A stretch of 47,624 nucleotides of DNA from Sunxiuqinia sp. (GTDB taxonomy: Bacteria; Bacteroidota; Bacteroidia; Bacteroidales; Prolixibacteraceae), in assembly GCA_003246935.1 (NCBI GenBank), contig QKCF01000117.1:1-47624 (forward strand), in the 5' to 3' direction. The position numbers and the translations under genes are program-made. Shown piece by piece: positions 43,044-47,624 of this stretch. Positions within the stretch are counted from its first letter, which is position 1; the number at the start of each line of letters is the position of its first letter. The notes under the pieces were generated by a model, which did no database searches, was not told the DNA's origin, and was given only the letters and a program-made list of their open reading frames with translations.

Positions 43044-43203
43044 AACTTAAAACAGAATACCTGACTTATGTAGATATGGCAACATGAATACATAAGTTTT
43101 TTCGACTTATTTTTTCGAATATTTATCTGTTTTGTTTTAAAACAATAACTGAATTTTATTGCGTTATATATTTTAATATTATTCACATTAATTACTCATT
43201 AAA

Positions 43204-43605
43204 ATGAAAATATCTCACATTGAACACATTGGAATCGCTGTAAAAAGCTTAGAAGAAGCTATACCTTACTATGAGAAGGTATTAGGTCTGAAATGCTACA
43301 ACGTAGAGGAAGTAGCTGACCAAAAAGTAAAAACAGCTTTCTTCAAAGTAGGAGAAGTAAAAATTGAATTATTGGAATCAACAGATCCTGAAGGCCCAAT
43401 CGGTAAATTTATCGAGAAAAAAGGACAAGGTATCCACCACTTGGCTTTCGCTGTTGACGGCGTAGACGAAGCATTGACTGAAGTTGAAGCTAACGGCGTA
43501 GCACTTATCGACAAAAAAGCCCGTAAAGGCGCTGAAGGATTGAACATTGGTTTCTTGCACCCAAAATCAACTTTAGGTGTATTAACTGAACTTTGCTGCG
43601 AATAA
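43204..43605 (+). CDS. mce: Methylmalonyl-CoA epimerase
   Basis: A 133-residue glyoxalase-fold epimerase that interconverts (R)- and (S)-methylmalonyl-CoA. Its metal-ligand residues are visible in [19 protein letters not shown], the KIELLES segment, [10 protein letters not shown] and the C-terminal LTELCCE. Length is typical. It heads the methylmalonyl decarboxylation unit; the mutase that feeds it is not in the window. The codons favour CGT, GGT and GTA/GTT, consistent with strong expression. Confidence 0.93.
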   Translation: MKISHIEHIGIAVKSLEEAIPYYEKVLGLKCYNVEEVADQKVKTAFFKVGEVKIELLESTDPEGPIGKFIEKKGQGIHHLAFAVDGVDEALTEVEANGVALIDKKARKGAEGLNIGFLHPKSTLGVLTELCCE

Positions 43606-43639
43606 TTTCTGTACTCCTCAATCTTTGAATGAAATAACG

Positions 43640-45199
43640 ATGAACAATCAAGACAAAATCAAACAACTTATCGAACTTCGTAATGAAGCGAAACTCGGTG
43701 GTGGTGAAAAAAGAATTGAAAAACAACACGAGAAAGGTAAATATACCGCTCGTGAACGTATCGAGATGCTTTTGGACGAAGGTAGTTTCGAGGAATTTGA
43801 CATGTTCGTTAAACACCGCTGTACCAATTTTGGTATGGAGAAATCTAAATTCTTAGGTGATGGTGTCGTAACTGGACAAGGTACGATCGACGGACGTCTA
43901 GTATACGTTTTTGCTCAAGATTTCACCGTATTTGGTGGATCATTGTCGGAAACATTTGCCGCAAAGATTTGTAAAATCATGGATATGGCACTGAAAATGG
44001 GTGCGCCGGTTATCGGTATTAACGACTCAGGTGGTGCTCGTATTCAGGAAGGTGTAACTGCATTGTCTGGTTATACTGAAATTTTCCAGCGCAACATCAT
44101 GGCGTCAGGTGTTATTCCTCAGATTTCTGCAATCTTTGGTCCTTGTGCTGGGGGTGCAGTTTACTCTCCTGCTCTGACTGACTTTATCATGATGACCAAA
44201 GAACAATCTTATATGTTCGTTACTGGTCCTAAGGTGGTAAAAACGGTAACAGGCGAAGTTGTAACTGATGCACAGTTGGGGGGTGCTTCGGTACACGGTT
44301 CTAAATCAGGTGTTTCTCACTTTATTGCAGAAGACGAACAAGAAGGTATTTCTTTACTCCGTAAGTTATTGAGTTACTTACCACAAAACAACCTGGAAGA
44401 TGCTCCAATTTATCCTTGCGACGATCCAATCGATCGTTTGGATGACTCATTGAATGAAGTAATTCCTGACAATCCAAATAAACCATACGACGTAAAAGAC
44501 GTAATTCACTCGATTACTGACTACGGCGAGTTCCTTGAAGTACACCGTAACTATGCACAAAACATTGTTGTTGGTTTTGCTCGTTTCAATGGTATCTCTG
44601 TAGGTATTGTAGCTAACCAGCCAAATTATCTGGCGGGTGTATTGGATATAAATGCTTCTCGTAAAGCTGCACGTTTCGTACGTTTCTGCGACGCATTTAA
44701 CATTCCATTGGTAACATTGGTTGATGTACCTGGATTCTTGCCTGGTACAGCTCAGGAATACGGTGGTATCATCACACACGGTGCTAAATTGTTGTTTGCT
44801 TACGGTGAGGCTACTGTTCCTAAAGTAACAGTTATCCTGCGTAAATCTTACGGTGGTGCTTACTGTGTAATGAGTTCTAAACACTTACGTGGTGACTTGA
44901 ACTACTCATGGCCAACCGGAGAAATCGCAGTAATGGGACCTAAAGGTGCAATTGAAGTACTTCAAAGCAAGAAAATTGGCGCGATTGAAGATCCAGCAGA
45001 ACGCGCGAAATTTGTTGCAGAAGCAGAACAAGAATACAAGGATAAATTCGCAAACCCATACAATGCAGCTCAATATGGTTACATCGACGATGTAATCGAG
45101 CCACGTAACACTCGTTTCCGTATTATCCGCGCATTACAGTCTTTAGCAACTAAAAAGGACATGATGCCTCCTAAAAAGCACTCCAATATCCCATTATAA
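43640..45199 (+). CDS. mmdA: Methylmalonyl-CoA decarboxylase / acyl-CoA carboxyltransferase subunit
   Basis: A 519-residue carboxyltransferase of the crotonase-like biotin-dependent family. Hallmarks: [23 protein letters not shown] (oxyanion), [22 protein letters not shown] and [16 protein letters not shown]. Next to biotin carrier and OadB-type genes it is best read as the alpha subunit of Na+-translocating methylmalonyl-CoA decarboxylase, moving CO2 from methylmalonyl-CoA to biotin. A propionyl-CoA carboxylase role is the alternative. ATG at 43640 is chosen over the TTG at 43625. Confidence 0.9.
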   Translation: MNNQDKIKQLIELRNEAKLGGGEKRIEKQHEKGKYTARERIEMLLDEGSFEEFDMFVKHRCTNFGMEKSKFLGDGVVTGQGTIDGRLVYVFAQDFTVFGGSLSETFAAKICKIMDMALKMGAPVIGINDSGGARIQEGVTALSGYTEIFQRNIMASGVIPQISAIFGPCAGGAVYSPALTDFIMMTKEQSYMFVTGPKVVKTVTGEVVTDAQLGGASVHGSKSGVSHFIAEDEQEGISLLRKLLSYLPQNNLEDAPIYPCDDPIDRLDDSLNEVIPDNPNKPYDVKDVIHSITDYGEFLEVHRNYAQNIVVGFARFNGISVGIVANQPNYLAGVLDINASRKAARFVRFCDAFNIPLVTLVDVPGFLPGTAQEYGGIITHGAKLLFAYGEATVPKVTVILRKSYGGAYCVMSSKHLRGDLNYSWPTGEIAVMGPKGAIEVLQSKKIGAIEDPAERAKFVAEAEQEYKDKFANPYNAAQYGYIDDVIEPRNTRFRIIRALQSLATKKDMMPPKKHSNIPL

Positions 45200-45208
45200 A
45201 ACAAGATC

Positions 45209-46090
45209 ATGCAAAGAAAATTCAAACCTTTATTTGCCGGGATCATTGTTTTACTATTCGTAGCCACCTCACATGTGCTCTTCGCACAGGGGGCTTCGGA
45301 TTTGAAATTTAATGAGATCCTGGTACACAACGAATCGAACTTCATGGACGAATATGGTCAAAGAAGTTCTTGGTTGGAGATTGTGAACTCGTCTTATAGC
45401 AAGGTAAATATCGGAGGATGTTATTTAACCGATGATAAGGAAAACCCAACAAAATATTGGGTACCTAGCAACTCACAGGAAACACTTTTGTCTCCACGCG
45501 GATTTACCGTATTCTTCGCTGATGGAAAACCTTCTCGTGGTATTTTTCACTTAAATTTCCAGCTCGAAGAAGGAAAAACGATCTATCTGTTTGATGCTAA
45601 TGGCCGTACATTGATTGATGAAGTCAAAGTTCCGGTAGGTCTGGCTCCTGATTACGTGTACTACCGCGAATCAATCGATTCAGACCAATGGGCAACTTCG
45701 GATAAATCAACACCTCTGTCAGACAACGACCACAGCCGTAAAGCTTCAGCTGGTGAAAAGTTTGTTCAACATGACCCTAGCGGTGTTGGAATGGTTGTTA
45801 TTGCCATGTCAGTCGTGTTCTGCGCTTTAGCCATTCTGTTCTTATTTTACATGTTCATTGGTAGAACATTTCACAAGAAGAAGAAAGTTGCTGCCGTTGA
45901 AGGAACAGCTGTTGCTACCGATGATCAGCTTTCAGGAGAACTTAATGCCGCTATCGCTATGGCTCTACACCTCCATTTTGAAGAGCAACACGATTACGAA
46001 AATACCGTGTTGACCATCAAGAAAGTGGCAAGAGCATACTCTCCATGGAGCTCTAAGATCTATACACTAAGAAAACATCCACGTCTATAA
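45209..46090 (+). CDS. Lamin-tail domain/OadG-like fusion, Na+ pump gamma-type subunit
   Basis: A 293-residue protein: signal peptide (1-27), a lamin-tail (LTD) beta-sandwich (about 30-165: LKFNEILVHNESNFMDEYG, SSWLEIVNSS, GGCYLTDDKENP, LSPRGFTVFFADG), then one transmembrane helix (about 192-217) and a cytosolic C-terminus rich in Lys, with SGELNAAIAMALHLHFEEQ and SPWSSKIYTLRKHPRL like OadG/MmdD subunits. OadG is normally about 80 residues and lacks the extracytoplasmic part. The LTD would be periplasmic, on the outer face of the Na+ pump. Located between mmdA and the biotin carrier, so complex membership is likely. Confidence 0.82.
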   Translation: MQRKFKPLFAGIIVLLFVATSHVLFAQGASDLKFNEILVHNESNFMDEYGQRSSWLEIVNSSYSKVNIGGCYLTDDKENPTKYWVPSNSQETLLSPRGFTVFFADGKPSRGIFHLNFQLEEGKTIYLFDANGRTLIDEVKVPVGLAPDYVYYRESIDSDQWATSDKSTPLSDNDHSRKASAGEKFVQHDPSGVGMVVIAMSVVFCALAILFLFYMFIGRTFHKKKKVAAVEGTAVATDDQLSGELNAAIAMALHLHFEEQHDYENTVLTIKKVARAYSPWSSKIYTLRKHPRL

Positions 46091-46099
46091 ACCTTAAAT

Positions 46100-46540
46100 A
46101 TGAAAAAATATAAATTTACCATAAACGGTAACGAATACGAAACGGAAATCCTTAACATTGAGGATAATGTTGCCGAGATCGATGTTAACGGTTCTATATA
46201 TAAAGTAGAACTGACAACTGAAATCAAAACCCAAAAAACACCAAAACTTGTACGTCCTAAGGCTGTACCTTCAACAGACTCACACCCTTCTGTTGCAAAA
46301 ACAAGCAGTCCTTCTGCACCTAAAGGTTCTGGTACAATCAAATCTCCGCTACCGGGAACCATCCTGGATATCTTCATCAAAGAAGGAGATGAAGTTAAAC
46401 GTGGTCAGAAAGTATTGATGCTTGAAGCCATGAAAATGGAGAACAATATCGAAGCAGACAAAGACGGTAAAGTTGTAGCCATTCATAAGCAAAAAGGTGA
46501 CGCCGTAATGGAAGGCGACATCTTAATTACTATCGAATAA
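46100..46540 (+). CDS. Biotin carboxyl carrier protein of the decarboxylase
   Basis: A 146-residue biotinyl carrier. The biotinylation motif is E109-A-M-K112-M, preceded by a proline/serine/alanine/lysine-rich flexible linker (about 48-78) and an N-terminal beta domain. It shuttles CO2 bound to biotin from the carboxyltransferase (MmdA-like) to the membrane decarboxylase. It is 9 bp after the LTD/OadG gene and 13 bp before the beta-subunit gene, so they form one transcription unit. Confidence 0.92.
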   Translation: MKKYKFTINGNEYETEILNIEDNVAEIDVNGSIYKVELTTEIKTQKTPKLVRPKAVPSTDSHPSVAKTSSPSAPKGSGTIKSPLPGTILDIFIKEGDEVKRGQKVLMLEAMKMENNIEADKDGKVVAIHKQKGDAVMEGDILITIE

Positions 46541-46553
46541 AAGGAGATAAAAA
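46541..46553 (+). promoter_or_regulatory. Strong Shine-Dalgarno before the beta-subunit gene
   Basis: AAGGAGAT at 46541-46548 lies 5 bp before the ATG (AGGAG core). Most genes in this window lack such a site, as is usual in Bacteroidota, so it stands out and supports the start at 46554. Confidence 0.65.
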
Positions 46554-47624
46554 ATGGAGACATCTTTTCTGGATTTCATCATAGAACACCTGGGACAATT
46601 TCTTCAGTTTACTGCCTTTGCTAACCTTACGGTAGGTCACTTAATCATGATCGCTGTCGGTTTGGTATTTATCTATTTGGCAATTGCTAAAGAATTTGAA
46701 CCCATGCTGCTTATACCGATCGGATTCGGTATTATTGTCGGCAACATCGCTTTCTCCCCCGGATTCAAAATTGGAGTTTACGAGTCCGGCAGTGTACTTA
46801 ACTACTTGTACTTTGGGGTCGCACAAGGGGTCTACCCTCCTCTAATCTTCCTCGGCATTGGCGCCATGACTGACTTCTCAGCGTTAATTTCAAATCCAAA
46901 GTTGATTTTGATTGGGGCTGCCGCTCAGTTTGGTATTTTCGGTGCGTATTGTACGGCTTTGGCCTTAGGTTTCAGTCCTACAGAAGCTGGTGCTATCGGT
47001 ATCATTGGTGGTGCTGATGGTCCAACTGCTATCTTTATTTCATCGAAATTGGCTCCGGATTTGATGGGTGCCATTGCAATTTCGGCATATTCATACATGG
47101 CATTAGTTCCTGTGATCCAACCTCCTATTATGCGTCTTCTGACAAGTAAGAAAGAGCGTGTAATTCGCATGAAGCCACCACGTGCCGTTTCGAAGAAAGA
47201 AAAACTGATCTTTGCGATCTCCGGAATGTTGCTAACCACTTTCATTGTACCCAGTGGCCTACCTCTTTTAGGTATGCTTTTCTTCGGGAACCTGTTAAAA
47301 GAAAGTGGTGTAACAAAACGTCTGGCAGATACGGCAAAAGGCCCGCTGATCGATATCGTAACAATCTTGTTAGGTTTAACAGTAGGTGCTTCAACTCAAG
47401 CAACTACTTTCCTTACTATGAAATCAATCGGTATTTTTGTGTTAGGAGCGTTCTCGTTTGTCATTGCAACAGCAGCCGGTGTGTTGTTTGTAAAGTTCAT
47501 CAACTTATTCCTGAAAGAAGGTAATAAGATCAACCCGCTGATTGGTAACGCTGGTGTATCAGCTGTTCCCGACAGTGCTCGTGTATCTCAGGTTATTGGT
47601 TTGGAATACGATAAAACAAACTAC
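46554..47624 (+). CDS. oadB: Na+-translocating decarboxylase beta subunit (OadB/MmdB), 3' truncated by the window
   Basis: The first 357 residues are visible; the gene runs past the window end, and the family is about 380-430 residues. It is an integral membrane protein with about nine hydrophobic segments and the OadB signature GGADGPTAIF in the middle, where the conserved Asp takes part in Na+/H+ coupling. It carries Na+ out as biotin-bound CO2 is released. The same operon encodes its carrier and carboxyltransferase. ATG 46554 with a good Shine-Dalgarno. Confidence 0.92.
   Translation, partial: METSFLDFIIEHLGQFLQFTAFANLTVGHLIMIAVGLVFIYLAIAKEFEPMLLIPIGFGIIVGNIAFSPGFKIGVYESGSVLNYLYFGVAQGVYPPLIFLGIGAMTDFSALISNPKLILIGAAAQFGIFGAYCTALALGFSPTEAGAIGIIGGADGPTAIFISSKLAPDLMGAIAISAYSYMALVPVIQPPIMRLLTSKKERVIRMKPPRAVSKKEKLIFAISGMLLTTFIVPSGLPLLGMLFFGNLLKESGVTKRLADTAKGPLIDIVTILLGLTVGASTQATTFLTMKSIGIFVLGAFSFVIATAAGVLFVKFINLFLKEGNKINPLIGNAGVSAVPDSARVSQVIGLEYDKTNY

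Noticed and set aside
44447-44884. Large antisense ORF inside mmdA
   Set aside because: It is a shadow of the highly codon-biased mmdA gene, with no start signal or domain.

Overview
The window is a continuous stretch of chromosome from a member of the Bacteroidota, most likely an anaerobic or facultative Marinilabiliales/Prolixibacteraceae-type organism (lineage is inference). Evidence: promoter boxes of the Bacteroidota form TAnnTTTG upstream of several genes, weak Shine-Dalgarno sequences, a type IX secretion C-terminal sorting domain, an extra-long NusB, and families largely restricted to the phylum (DUF5063, DUF4159, BatA-type vWA proteins, haem_bd cytochromes). No rRNA, tRNA, CRISPR array or complete mobile element was seen.

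Layout. 1-2340: reverse-strand DEDDy exonuclease, DUF5063 protein and two small haem-binding c-type cytochromes. 2448-3760: a photolyase gene broken by a 2-bp duplication. 4149-5903: threonine aldolase and rhomboid protease. 5977-10936: a housekeeping run (nusB, DUF1573 lipoprotein, yajC, CdaR/YbbR protein, coaE, TerB-DnaJ protein, prmA). 10937-11427: a gene-free gap holding an unusual degenerate tandem array with a strict 21-nt period. 11428-19152: phosphoesterase, sixA, rsmE, a Cys/Met-type PLP enzyme, DUF4159 protein, flavoprotein, DedA-like membrane protein, msrA, a YciI-like protein and an ENPP-type phosphodiesterase. 19256-25669: a cobalamin-binding MerR regulator, BatA/vWA membrane protein, ornithine aminotransferase, CDF metal transporter and TrmJ-like methyltransferase. 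25723-27891: ECF sigma factor, putative anti-sigma factor and DUF4097 protein. 27947-31101: a glycosyltransferase remnant, thioredoxin-like protein, DUF493 protein and an AT-rich patch with an orphan membrane protein and a decayed ORF. 31102-35321: secreted T9SS serine protease, freestanding archaeal-type ThrRS editing domain, TatD nuclease and TcdA. 35365-36102: an orphan lipoprotein.

36415-40082 is a methionine module: a divergent aspartokinase, O-acetylhomoserine sulfhydrylase (metY) and MetA. MetA has Glu111, predicting acetyl-CoA use, which matches the O-acetylhomoserine needed by MetY. After elbB and a thioesterase, 41696 to the window end is a propionate / sodium-pump module: CoA-transferase, methylmalonyl-CoA epimerase, carboxyltransferase, an OadG-type subunit fused to a lamin-tail domain, biotin carrier and the OadB-type Na+ channel subunit (cut by the window edge). 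Together these would turn methylmalonyl-CoA into propionyl-CoA while exporting Na+.

The best candidates for something undescribed are the 21-nt-period array (11014-11321), the lamin-tail/OadG fusion (45209-46090), the aspartokinase-like protein with altered catalytic motifs (36415-37758), and possible operator repeats between the cobalamin-type MerR gene and the BatA-like gene.
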